From NCBI RefSeq assembly GCF_009604405.1, contig NZ_WEGK01000011.1, positions 241,958 to 305,957 on the forward strand: a stretch of 64,000 bases of DNA, read 5' to 3'. The notes under the pieces are model-generated. The model saw only the letters and a list, made by a program, of their open reading frames with translations, was not told where the DNA came from and made no database searches. Positions 17,461 to 25,739 of this stretch are shown piece by piece; the stretch's first letter is position 1; every line of letters begins with the position of its first letter. Source of the stretch: Nocardia macrotermitis (GTDB lineage Bacteria > Actinomycetota > Actinomycetes > Mycobacteriales > Mycobacteriaceae). The translations under genes and the position numbers were made by a program.

Positions 17461-18813
17461 ATGAGTGACGGGCTGTTCGACACTCCCGGCGAGGCGGAGC
17501 CCTCGGCGGGAGCCGAGGAGTTCTCGATGGGCCGGGCCGCGGGGCGGTTGGCTCCGCTCGCGGTGCGGATGCGTCCGGCGGGTCTGGACGAGGTGGTGGG
17601 GCAGCAGCATCTGCTGGGGGCCGGGTCGCCGCTGCGGCGGTTGATCGAGGGCTCGGGGGCGGCGTCGGTGCTGCTGTACGGCCCGCCGGGGACCGGCAAG
17701 ACGACGCTGGCCTCGTTGATCTCGCAGGCCACCGGCCGCCGGTTCGAGGCGCTGTCGGCGTTGTCGGCCGGGGTCAAGGAGGTGCGGGCGGTCATCGATC
17801 TGGCCCGTCGCCGACTGCTGTCCGGTGAGCAGACCGTGCTGTTCATCGACGAGGTGCATCGGTTCTCCAAGACCCAGCAGGACGCGCTGCTGGCGGCGGT
17901 GGAGAACCGGGTGGTGCTGCTGGTGGGCGCGACGACGGAGAACCCGTCCTTCTCGGTGGTGTCGCCGCTGCTGTCTCGATCGCTGGTCTTGCAGCTGAAG
18001 TCGTTGTCGGAGAACGATATTCGGCAGGTGCTGCGGCGGGCCGCGGATGATCCGCGCGGGCTCGGCGGGGAGTACGCGATCAGCGAGGAGGCGCTCGACC
18101 ACATCGTGCGCATTGCCGGGGGAGACGCGCGGCGCGCGCTGACCGCGCTGGAGGCGTCGGCGGAATCCTCGCTGGACGGGAACGTCGGGGTGGATCTGGT
18201 GGAGGCCAGCGTCGACCGCGCGGCCGTGCGCTACGACCGCGCCGGGGATCAGCACTACGACGTGATCAGCGCCTACATCAAATCGCTGCGCGGCTCGGAT
18301 GTCGATGCGGCGCTGCACTATCTGTCCCGGATGATCAGCGCGGGCGAGGATCCCCGCTTCATCGCCCGCCGCCTGATGATCCAGGCCAGCGAGGACGTCG
18401 GCATGGCCGATCCGACCGCACTCCAGACCGCCGTCGCCGCCGCCCAGGTGGTGCAGCTGGTCGGCATGCCCGAGGCCCAGCTCGCCCTCGCGCACGCCAC
18501 CATCCACGTCGCCACCGCCCCGAAATCCGGTGCCGTCGCCGCCGCCATCGGCGCGGCCATGTCGGATATCGGCCAGGGCAAAGCCGGTGCGGTACCCCCA
18601 CACCTGCGCGACGGCCACTACGCCGGTGCCGCGAAGCTCGGCAACGCTCAGGGCTACAAATATCCGCACGATCACCCCGACGGCGTGCTGACCCAGCAGT
18701 ACCCGCCCGACGAACTCGTCGGCACCGACTACTACACCCCGACCGACCACGGCTACGAACGCGAAGTCGGCCCGCGCGTGACCAAACTCCGTCGCATCGT
18801 CCGGGGCCGCTGA
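17461..18813 (+). CDS. rarA: Replication-associated recombination protein A (AAA+ ATPase)
   Basis: A 450-residue RarA/MgsA (WHIP/Wrnip1) ATPase, which acts at stalled replication forks and binds SSB. Walker A is LLYGPPGTGKTTLA (near residue 78), Walker B LFIDEVHRFSK (near 128), sensor 1 GATTENPSF, followed by the C-terminal tetramerisation region (YKYPHDHPDGVLTQQYPPDEL). The ATG at 17461 or the GTG just before it (17458) could start; GTGAGG precedes both. The same gene (Rv2559c) precedes alaS in M. tuberculosis. Confidence 0.93.
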   Translation: MSDGLFDTPGEAEPSAGAEEFSMGRAAGRLAPLAVRMRPAGLDEVVGQQHLLGAGSPLRRLIEGSGAASVLLYGPPGTGKTTLASLISQATGRRFEALSALSAGVKEVRAVIDLARRRLLSGEQTVLFIDEVHRFSKTQQDALLAAVENRVVLLVGATTENPSFSVVSPLLSRSLVLQLKSLSENDIRQVLRRAADDPRGLGGEYAISEEALDHIVRIAGGDARRALTALEASAESSLDGNVGVDLVEASVDRAAVRYDRAGDQHYDVISAYIKSLRGSDVDAALHYLSRMISAGEDPRFIARRLMIQASEDVGMADPTALQTAVAAAQVVQLVGMPEAQLALAHATIHVATAPKSGAVAAAIGAAMSDIGQGKAGAVPPHLRDGHYAGAAKLGNAQGYKYPHDHPDGVLTQQYPPDELVGTDYYTPTDHGYEREVGPRVTKLRRIVRGR

Positions 18814-18868
18814 GTCCTGGTTGCCGACGTCACCCAGTTCCGCCAACTCCAAATAACGCCGACGGCAA

Positions 18869-18963
18869 GGGTCGGGGCCCGGCTTGATTCTGGACTGACG
18901 GAGCGGGGGAGCGAAGCGGAGGAGCGGAGGAGGGAAGAATCGAGCCTTGGGGGGCCCCGACCC
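18869..18963. repeat. Inverted repeat at the edge of the tandem element before alaS
   Basis: The left arm 18869-18891 (GGGTCGGGGCCC ... GATTCT) is the reverse complement, with a 5-bp difference, of the right arm 18936-18963 (AGAATCGAGCC ... GGGGCCCCGACCC). Between them lie 44 purine-rich bases. The right arm is part of the first copy of the 78-bp direct repeat. Confidence 0.7.
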
Positions 18964-19071
18964 CGCCGGAGCGGAGCGGAGGCAGAAGACACAGCGGAGG
19001 AGCGGAGGAGGGAAGAATCGAGCCTCAGGGGGCCCCGACCCCGCCGGAGCGAAGCGGAGGCCAAAGACACA
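18916..19071. repeat. 78-bp tandem duplication upstream of alaS
   Basis: Copy 1 is 18916-18993 and copy 2 is 18994-19071. Both begin GCGGAGGAGCGGAGGAGGG and end with a purine-rich GACACA; they differ at only a few bases. The unit is strongly strand-asymmetric (G/A-rich on the plus strand) with an internal GGGGCCCC palindrome. It fills most of the rarA-alaS gap; the alaS promoter follows at once. It looks like a repetitive extragenic element of this genome rather than coding sequence. Confidence 0.8.
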
Positions 19072-19086
19072 GTAAGCTGGATATCT

Positions 19087-21750
19087 GTGCAGACCCACGA
19101 GATTCGACGGCGCTTCCTGGACCATTTCGTCCGTGCCGGACACACAGAGGTGCCCAGTGCCTCGCTGATCCTGGCCGACCCCAACCTGCTGTTCGTCAAC
19201 GCAGGCATGGTGCAGTTCGTGCCGTATTTCCTCGGTCAGCAGACCCCTGCATTCGCGACCGCGACGAGCGTGCAGAAGTGCGTGCGGACCCTGGACATCG
19301 AGAACGTCGGTATCACCACCCGGCACAACACCTTCTTCCAGATGGCCGGAAACTTCAGCTTCGGCGACTACTTCAAGCGTGGCGCGATCGAGCTGGCCTG
19401 GTCGCTGCTGACCGGTTCGGTCGAGGACGGCGGCTACGGGTTCGACCCCGAAAAGCTGTGGGCCACGGTCTATCTCGACGACGACGAGGCCGAGCAGATC
19501 TGGCTGTCGGTGGGCGTGCCGCCGGAGCGGATCCAGCGTCGCGGCATGGCCGACAACTACTGGTCGATGGGCATTCCCGGTCCGTGCGGCCCGTGCTCGG
19601 AGATCTACTACGACCGCGGCCCGGAGTACGGGCGCGAGGGTGGTCCCGAGGCCGACGAGGATCGCTACCTCGAGATCTGGAACCTCGTGTTCATGCAGAA
19701 CGAGCGCGGCGAGGGACGCGGTAAGGACGATTTCGACATCCTGGGCCCGCTGCCCAAGCAGAACATCGACACCGGCATGGGCGTCGAGCGTGTCGCGTTC
19801 CTGTTGCAGGGCGTGGACAACGTCTACGAGACCGATCTGTGCCGCCCGATCATCACCCGCGCCGAGGAGCTGACCGGCCGTTCCTACGGTGTGGAACACG
19901 CCGATGACGTGCGTTTCCGCGTCATCGCCGATCACGCCCGCACCGCGGCCATGCTGATCGCCGACGGCGTCAACCCGGGCAACGACGGCCGCGGTTATGT
20001 GCTGCGCCGCCTGCTGCGCCGCATCGTGCGCTCGGCCCGGCTGCTGGGTGCGGACAAGCCGGTGATGGGCGAGTTCATGTCGGTCGTCAGCGAGCTGATG
20101 GCTCCCTCGTATCCGGAGCTGGCCACCGATTTCAAGCGGATCGAGACCGTGGCGGTCGGCGAGGAGACCGCGTTCCTCAAGACCCTGGCGACGGGTTCGA
20201 AACTGTTCGACGACACCGTCGCGGAGGTGCGTTCGGGCGGTGGCGCGCGGATCGCGGGTGCGGACGCGTTCACGCTGCACGACACCTACGGCTTTCCGAT
20301 CGATCTGACCCTGGAGATGGCCGCCGAGGCGGGACTCGAGGTCGACGAGGCGGGGTTCCGGTCGCTGATGGCGGAGCAGCGTCAGCGCGCCAAACAGGAC
20401 GCGCAGTCCCGCAAGCACGCGCACGCCGATCTGACCATCTACAAGGAGTTCGTCGACCGCGGCCCGACCGAGTTCACCGGATTCGACGAACTCACCTCGG
20501 AGGCAAAGGTTCTCGCGCTGATCTCCGACGGCGTGCGGGTGCCGGTGGCCACCGCGGGGCAGGACGTCGAGGTGATCCTGGATCGCAGCCCGCTGTACGC
20601 CGAGTCCGGCGGTCAGATCGCGGACCGGGGTTCGCTGAGTGCGTCGGGGCTGAAGGTGCGCGTCAACGACGTGCAGAAGATCGCCAAGCAGCTCTGGGTG
20701 CACAAGGCCACGATCGAGCAGGGGCAGCTCACCGAGGGCGATTCGGTTCTCGCGCAGGTGGATTCGGCGTGGCGTCGGGGCGCGACGCAGGGGCACTCGG
20801 GTACCCACATGGTGCACGCCGCGCTGCGTCAGGTGCTCGGCCCCAACGCCGTGCAGGCCGGTTCGCTGAACAAGCCGGGCTATCTGCGCTTCGACTTCAA
20901 CTGGCAGGGCCAGCTGTCCGAAACGCAGAAGGCCGAGATCGAGGCCGTCTCCAATGACGCTGTGGGCGCGGACTTCCCGGTGAACACGTTCGTCACCGAT
21001 CTGCCCAAGGCCAAGGCGATGGGCGCGATGGCGTTGTTCGGCGAGAACTACGGCGACGAGGTGCGCGTCGTGGAGATCGGCGGACCGTTCTCGATGGAGC
21101 TGTGCGGTGGTACGCACGTCGAGCGCTCCTCGCAGATCGGCCCGATCACCGTGCTCGGCGAGTCCTCGGTCGGTTCGGGTGTGCGGCGCGTGGAGGCGTT
21201 CGTCGGCCTCGACTCGTACCGGTATCTGGCCAAGGAGCGCGCGCTGCTGGCCGGTGTCGCGTCCTCGCTGAAGGTGCCCAGCGACGAGGTGCCCGCGCGG
21301 GTGGAGCAACTGGTGGAGCGGCTCAAGGTCGCCGAGCGGGAACTCGAGCGGACCAAGGTGCAGGCGGTGCTGTCGCAGGCCGGGAAGTTCGTCGAGGACG
21401 CCGAGCGGATCGGGCGGGTGCTGCTGGTGGCCGCCGCCGCGCCCGAAGGTGTCGGCGCGGGCGATCTGCGCACGCTGGCCGGCGATATCCGCGGCCGTTT
21501 CGGCAGTGAACCGGCCGTGGTAGTGCTGCTGGGCAGCGACGGCGGCAAGGTGCCGTTCGTGGTCGCGGTGAACAAGTCCGCGCAGGATCTCGGCTTCAAG
21601 GCCGGGGATCTGGTCGGCAGCTTCGGTCCGAGCATCGCCGGCCGCGGCGGCGGCAAGCCGGAGATGGCGCAGGGCGCGGGCTCGGACCCGTCCGGAATCG
21701 CGACCGGTCTGGCCGCCGTGCGTGCGCGGGTGGCCGAGCTCGCCGTCTGA
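19087..21750 (+). CDS. alaS: Alanyl-tRNA synthetase
   Basis: An 887-residue class II synthetase. The catalytic domain begins RRFLDHFVRAGHTEVPSAS and includes TTRHNTFFQMAGNFSFGDYFKR. The editing domain has the zinc-binding HSGTHMVHAALR (HxxxH) and CGGTHV; the C-terminal DHHA1-type C-Ala domain ends RGGGKPEMAQGAG. All expected domains are intact. The GTG at 19087 gives the conserved start (MQTHEIRRRFLDHF). A -10 element TAAGCT (19073-19078) ends 8 nt before it and no Shine-Dalgarno is visible, so the mRNA is probably leaderless. It overlaps ruvX by 1 bp. Confidence 0.97.
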   Translation: MQTHEIRRRFLDHFVRAGHTEVPSASLILADPNLLFVNAGMVQFVPYFLGQQTPAFATATSVQKCVRTLDIENVGITTRHNTFFQMAGNFSFGDYFKRGAIELAWSLLTGSVEDGGYGFDPEKLWATVYLDDDEAEQIWLSVGVPPERIQRRGMADNYWSMGIPGPCGPCSEIYYDRGPEYGREGGPEADEDRYLEIWNLVFMQNERGEGRGKDDFDILGPLPKQNIDTGMGVERVAFLLQGVDNVYETDLCRPIITRAEELTGRSYGVEHADDVRFRVIADHARTAAMLIADGVNPGNDGRGYVLRRLLRRIVRSARLLGADKPVMGEFMSVVSELMAPSYPELATDFKRIETVAVGEETAFLKTLATGSKLFDDTVAEVRSGGGARIAGADAFTLHDTYGFPIDLTLEMAAEAGLEVDEAGFRSLMAEQRQRAKQDAQSRKHAHADLTIYKEFVDRGPTEFTGFDELTSEAKVLALISDGVRVPVATAGQDVEVILDRSPLYAESGGQIADRGSLSASGLKVRVNDVQKIAKQLWVHKATIEQGQLTEGDSVLAQVDSAWRRGATQGHSGTHMVHAALRQVLGPNAVQAGSLNKPGYLRFDFNWQGQLSETQKAEIEAVSNDAVGADFPVNTFVTDLPKAKAMGAMALFGENYGDEVRVVEIGGPFSMELCGGTHVERSSQIGPITVLGESSVGSGVRRVEAFVGLDSYRYLAKERALLAGVASSLKVPSDEVPARVEQLVERLKVAERELERTKVQAVLSQAGKFVEDAERIGRVLLVAAAAPEGVGAGDLRTLAGDIRGRFGSEPAVVVLLGSDGGKVPFVVAVNKSAQDLGFKAGDLVGSFGPSIAGRGGGKPEMAQGAGSDPSGIATGLAAVRARVAELAV

Positions 21751-22352
21751 TGCAGGGGTCCCCGGGGGACGGGACTCCGGCGGAGACTCCACCGGAGTCC
21801 GGTCCCATTTCCGATCGGCCGGATATCGCGACCGATCCGGGTCGCGGCAGGCGGATCGGCATCGATGTGGGCACGGTCCGCATCGGTGTCGCCTCCTGCG
21901 ATCCGGACGGAATTCTGGCCACGCCCGTGGAGACGGTGCCGCGTGCCGGAAAGGGCAAGGGCGGCGCGGGTAAGGGACGCGCGGGAGGAAAGGGCGCTGC
22001 CGCAACCGATCTGGCCCGCATCGTCGATATCGTGCGGGAATACGAGGCCGTCGAGGTGGTCGTCGGCCTGCCGCGCACGCTGCGCGGTGAGAACGGCGCG
22101 TCCGCGACGCTCGCGACAAGGTTTGCGAAGAGTTTGCGATCTCTGCTGCCCGATGTGCCGATACGACTTTCCGACGAACGTTTGACTACGGTGGCAGCTG
22201 CACGTGCACTGCGGGACAGTGGAGTTCGCGCACGTGGGCAGCGGCAGATGATCGACCAGGCGGCGGCCGTATCGATCCTGCAAGGGTGGTTGGACGAACG
22301 GAGTGCGGTGTTAAGGTCGGCCGGTGACGCAGGCGGCGGGGTGAGCGAATGA
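21750..22352 (+). CDS. ruvX: RuvX/YqgF-family Holliday junction resolvase-like protein
   Basis: A 200-residue YqgF-fold protein, implicated in pre-16S rRNA 5' maturation and in recombination. RNase H-like core: RIGIDVGTVRIGVASCDPDG (near residue 30), VVVGLPRTLRGENGASA, RLSDERLTTVAAARALRDSG. An N-terminal extension of about 28 residues (Pro/Ser-rich) and a Lys/Gly insertion (GKGKGGAGKGRAGGKG) are typical of actinobacteria. The start overlaps the alaS stop (TGATG) and the end overlaps mltG by 4 bp. Confidence 0.93.
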   Translation: MQGSPGDGTPAETPPESGPISDRPDIATDPGRGRRIGIDVGTVRIGVASCDPDGILATPVETVPRAGKGKGGAGKGRAGGKGAAATDLARIVDIVREYEAVEVVVGLPRTLRGENGASATLATRFAKSLRSLLPDVPIRLSDERLTTVAAARALRDSGVRARGQRQMIDQAAAVSILQGWLDERSAVLRSAGDAGGGVSE

Positions 22353-24244
22353 ACGACCGCTGGCTCCGTGCCGAAGAACGTCTTCGGCAGAGCACGGAGG
22401 AGCGGCGGTACCGTCGTTCCGAGAAGTGGGGTGAGGCGGACGACCGTGCCGCCCAGAGTGCGCAGCAGCGGGCGGCGCGCGGTTCGGAGCTGGGCGCGGC
22501 GCCCGCGCCCGAACCCACGCGGCGGCGGGCGCGGCACGCGGCCCCCGAGGAGTGGGACGAATCCGCCGCCGACACCGGCGTCATCCCGGTGTACCGCGAC
22601 GACGACTATCCGAACAACGCCTACTCGCAGACCGCCGAGTACGGCGACCACGCCTACACCGGCGGGCACCGGTACGTCGAACCGCGGGGTTATCCGCAGG
22701 AGCAGCACGGTTATCCCGGCGAGCAGTACGCCGACGAGCACTACACCGGCGAGCAGTACGCCGGCGAGCAGTACGCCGAGGACGAGTACGCCGACGGCCA
22801 GTACGCCGAGGACGAGTACTACGACGACGAACCACTGCCGGAACCCGAGCCCGAACCCGCGCCGAAACGGTCCGGGCGGCGGAGCCGGGACACGGACGAG
22901 GAGACCGCGCAGTCGCGATCGGGCGCTTCCCGCCCGAATCGTAAGCAAACCAGTGGCAAACAGGCGGCCCGGAAATCCGGCGCTCGCGGATCGGGTTCGG
23001 GTACCCAGCGCTCGCGCAAACAGGGTTCGCGGGACGAGCCGCAGCGCGGTCGGTCCGGCCGGGGGCGACGCTCGCGGGCTGCGTCCCGGAAGGCGGCCGA
23101 GCGTAAGCGGCGGCGGCGGAATCTGATCTACATCGGCACCGTCTTCGTGGTGCTGTTCGCCGTCGCGGTGGTCTACGCCGGATACAAGTTCATCGGCGGA
23201 TTCGGCGGTCCCGACGATTACACGGGCGCGGCCGGTCCGCTGACGGTCGTGCACGTCGCGCCCGGCGACACCGCCGAGCAGATCGCCAAGACGATGCTGG
23301 ACAAGGGCGTGGTCAAGAGCACCGGCGCGTTCTATCAAGCGGCCGTTCGGGATTCGGGGATGAACTCGGTGCAGCCCGGCTACTACGCGGTGCCCACGCA
23401 CAGCCAGGGCGCGGACGCGGTGACCGCGTTGATGAGCAAGGACGCCCGGGTCGGCAACGTGGTCATCTCCGAGGGACGGCGGCTGCTCGATTCGACCGAT
23501 GCGAACACCGGCTCCCGCAGCGACGGGATCTACCGCAAGATCGCCAACGCCAGTTGCATCGGCACCGACGCGGCGAAGAAGTGCGTCACCTACGAACAGC
23601 TCGTCGCCGCGGGCGGCGGTACCGATCTGAGCGGGCTCGGCGTGCCGCAGTGGGCGCTGGATTCGGTGCGTCAGGTGCCCGATCGCACCCGCCAGCTCGA
23701 GGGGCTGATCGAGGCGGGCACCTGGGATTTCGATCCCAGTGGCACCCCGCAGCAGATTCTGGCGCAGCTGGTCAGGCAGAGCGCGCAGAGTTACGAGTCG
23801 ACCGGGCTGCTCACGGCCAACGCCAACAAGCTGACCCCGTACCAGACGCTGACCGCCGCGTCGCTGGTCGAGCGCGAGGCGCTGCCCGCCGATATGCCCA
23901 AGGTGGCGCGGGTGATCGTGAACCGGCTCGCGGTGGACCAACCGCTGCAATTCGATTCGACGGTGAACTACACCCTGGACAAGCTCGCGGTCGCCACCAG
24001 CGACACCGACCGGGCCAAGCGCACCCCGTGGAACACCTATGCCATGTCCGGGCTGCCCGCGACGCCGATCGCCTCGCCGTCGCTGGGTGCGTTGCGCGCC
24101 ATGGAGAATCCGCTGCCCGGACCGTGGCTGTATTTCGTCACCGTGGACAAACAGGGCACCACGCTGTTCACCGACAGTTACAGCGAACATCAGCGCAATA
24201 TCGAAAAGGCAAGGCAGAGCGGAATTCTCGACAGTGGGCACTAA
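22349..24244 (+). CDS. mltG: Endolytic murein transglycosylase with long cytoplasmic repeat tail
   Basis: A 631-residue YceG-like protein that cleaves nascent glycan strands. Residues 1-255 form a charged cytoplasmic tail with pentapeptide repeats of the form [EDG][QEH]Y[AT][DGE] encoded around 22722-22830, followed by Arg/Ser-rich sequence. One membrane helix lies at about 257-277 (LIYIGTVFVVLFAVAVVYAGY). The extracellular part has a LysM-like segment and the catalytic YceG domain with the conserved glutamate in AASLVEREALP and NRLAVDQPLQFDSTVNY. It overlaps aroE by 11 bp. The Tyr-rich acidic repeats are much longer than in E. coli MltG and may be an interaction or phosphorylation platform. 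Confidence 0.93.
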   Translation: MNDRWLRAEERLRQSTEERRYRRSEKWGEADDRAAQSAQQRAARGSELGAAPAPEPTRRRARHAAPEEWDESAADTGVIPVYRDDDYPNNAYSQTAEYGDHAYTGGHRYVEPRGYPQEQHGYPGEQYADEHYTGEQYAGEQYAEDEYADGQYAEDEYYDDEPLPEPEPEPAPKRSGRRSRDTDEETAQSRSGASRPNRKQTSGKQAARKSGARGSGSGTQRSRKQGSRDEPQRGRSGRGRRSRAASRKAAERKRRRRNLIYIGTVFVVLFAVAVVYAGYKFIGGFGGPDDYTGAAGPLTVVHVAPGDTAEQIAKTMLDKGVVKSTGAFYQAAVRDSGMNSVQPGYYAVPTHSQGADAVTALMSKDARVGNVVISEGRRLLDSTDANTGSRSDGIYRKIANASCIGTDAAKKCVTYEQLVAAGGGTDLSGLGVPQWALDSVRQVPDRTRQLEGLIEAGTWDFDPSGTPQQILAQLVRQSAQSYESTGLLTANANKLTPYQTLTAASLVEREALPADMPKVARVIVNRLAVDQPLQFDSTVNYTLDKLAVATSDTDRAKRTPWNTYAMSGLPATPIASPSLGALRAMENPLPGPWLYFVTVDKQGTTLFTDSYSEHQRNIEKARQSGILDSGH

Positions 24245-25067
24245 CGACACCGCGACGACGGGCACATCCCGCCGGGCGGCCGTGCTGGGCAGTCCGATCG
24301 CGCATTCCCGCTCACCGCAACTGCATCTGGCCGCGTATCGCGCGCTGGGCCTGGACTGGAGTTACGAGCGCATCGAATGCACCGGCGAACAGTTGCCAGG
24401 CCTGGTCTCCGGACTCGGGCCCGAATGGGTGGGGCTGTCGGTGACGATGCCGGGCAAGGTGGCCGCGCTCGAATTCGCCGACGAACGCACCGAACGCGCG
24501 GTGCTGGTCGGTTCGGCGAATACGTTGGTGCGCACCGCATCCGGCTGGCGGGCGGACTGCACCGACGTGGACGGGGTGCGTGGCGCGCTGCGCGGCGGCG
24601 GGGTCGAGAAGGTCGCCGCGGGAGTGGTGGTCGGCGCGGGCGGTACCGCGCGGCCCGCGCTGCTGGCGCTGGCCGAACTCGGGGCGCACACGGTCACGAT
24701 CGTGGCGCGCGACGCGGGCCGGGCCATGAGCACGCTGGAATTGGCCGGGCGGCTGGGCATGTCGGCGGCGGTGATCGATTTCGACGCGGATCGATTGCGT
24801 GAGGTTTGCGCCGACGCCGACGCACTGGTCAGCACGGTACCCGCGAACGGTGTTGCGGCGGTGGCGGATTCGATCGCCGCGGCGCCGGTGGTGCTGGACG
24901 CCATCTACGATCCGTGGCCGACCCCGCTCGCCGAGGCGGTGCTGCGGGCCGGTCACACCGTGATCAGCGGCCTGCAAATGCTGTTGAATCAGGCGTACGG
25001 GCAGGTCGAACAGTTCACCGGTGCGCAGGCGCCCCGGGCGGCGATGAGTGCGGCGCTGGACGGCTGA
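24234..25067 (+). CDS. aroE: Shikimate dehydrogenase
   Basis: A 277-residue enzyme reducing 3-dehydroshikimate with NADPH, the fourth step to chorismate. Substrate motif AVLGSPIAHSRSPQLHLAAYRALG near the N-terminus; GLSVTMPGKVAAL carries the catalytic-lysine region (normally NVTxPxK); GAGGTARPALLAL is the NADPH loop; STVPANG and GLQMLLNQAYGQVEQFTG follow. The GTG at 24234, inside the end of mltG, is chosen because upstream in-frame sequence lies wholly within mltG. Confidence 0.93.
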   Translation: MGTNDTATTGTSRRAAVLGSPIAHSRSPQLHLAAYRALGLDWSYERIECTGEQLPGLVSGLGPEWVGLSVTMPGKVAALEFADERTERAVLVGSANTLVRTASGWRADCTDVDGVRGALRGGGVEKVAAGVVVGAGGTARPALLALAELGAHTVTIVARDAGRAMSTLELAGRLGMSAAVIDFDADRLREVCADADALVSTVPANGVAAVADSIAAAPVVLDAIYDPWPTPLAEAVLRAGHTVISGLQMLLNQAYGQVEQFTGAQAPRAAMSAALDG

Positions 25068-25092
25068 CGCGGCCGGTCCGGGTTGTAGAACT

Positions 25093-25104
25093 GTAACCGG
25101 TTAC
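25093..25104. promoter_or_regulatory. Palindrome GTAACCGGTTAC upstream of the B-4DMT gene
   Basis: A perfect 12-bp palindrome 25 bp upstream of the TAGGGT -10 element (25130-25135) of the following gene. It would lie at or just above the -35 region. It also fits TnnAACnnGTTnn(A) except for the last base. Confidence 0.4.
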
Positions 25105-25142
25105 TATTTTTCCGAATCCTTCGGCAGGTTAGGGTGGACGAC

Positions 25143-25625
25143 ATGAATGCGTGGTTGTTACGCGCCGTAGGGCTGGGTGTGCTGACGGTTGTCCTGCGAA
25201 CCCTGCTGGGCTTCGGGATGATCTACTGGCCGACCCAGGGTTCCTGGATGCGCTTGGTCGGCCTGGTCGTATTGATCGCGGCCGGAGTGGCCTGGGGTCT
25301 GTTCGACGGTCGCGGTGACCGGCGGGCCAATCCCGACCCCGAACGTGGTGGCGCGGATCTGACCATGCGCTGGCTGAAGGCGGGCGTGGTCGGCGGACTG
25401 GGATCCGGCGTGGTGGCCTGGCTGCTGGATTACGTGCCGTCCTTCGACCTCGGCGACAACGGCCTGGTCTTCGAGATCACCGCGGGCGCCGCGTTCATCG
25501 TGCTGATGATCTTCATCCCCGCCATGGTGGGCGTCGCGCTCGGGCGTTTCCTGGTCACCCGGGAGAACAACAAGGCGGACAAGGTGAGTGCGCGGTCGGT
25601 GGATCACGCCGCCAGCCCCGCCTGA
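25143..25625 (+). CDS. B-4DMT family four-helix membrane protein (Rv2536-like)
   Basis: A 160-residue protein with four predicted membrane helices (AVGLGVLTVVLRTLLGFGMIYW, MRLVGLVVLIAAGVAWGLF, AGVVGGLGSGVVAWLL, ITAGAAFIVLMIFIPAMVGVALG). It matches actinobacterial B-4DMT proteins, small relatives of drug/metabolite transporters; no substrate is known. The ATG at 25143 is supported by a TAGGGT -10 element ending 7 nt before it (leaderless); a GTG at 25134 would lie inside that element. In M. tuberculosis the corresponding gene is, to my knowledge, next to pepQ; here it has become the neighbour of aroE. Confidence 0.8.
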   Translation: MNAWLLRAVGLGVLTVVLRTLLGFGMIYWPTQGSWMRLVGLVVLIAAGVAWGLFDGRGDRRANPDPERGGADLTMRWLKAGVVGGLGSGVVAWLLDYVPSFDLGDNGLVFEITAGAAFIVLMIFIPAMVGVALGRFLVTRENNKADKVSARSVDHAASPA

Positions 25626-25656
25626 TCCCTTCGGGCCCGATTTCCTTCGAGAACGA

Positions 25657-25691
25657 AAATGCCGTTCCGGATTCGATCCGGAACGGCATTT
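25657..25691. terminator. Bidirectional terminator between B-4DMT and aroB
   Basis: AAATGCCGTTCCGGAT (25657-25672), loop TCG, ATCCGGAACGGCATTT (25676-25691): a perfect 16-bp stem flanked by A and T runs. It works for both convergent genes. Confidence 0.9.
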
Positions 25692-25739
25692 CGTATTTCG
25701 GCGGGTCTCGTATTTCGGTGCGGCCGTGGTGTTTCCCGG

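Noticed and set aside
16645..22119. A very long minus-strand open frame (more than 1800 codons) opposite rarA and alaS
   Set aside because: It lies antisense to two intact conserved genes; Arg/His/Pro-rich composition is typical of the complementary frame in GC-rich DNA. No motif or RBS.
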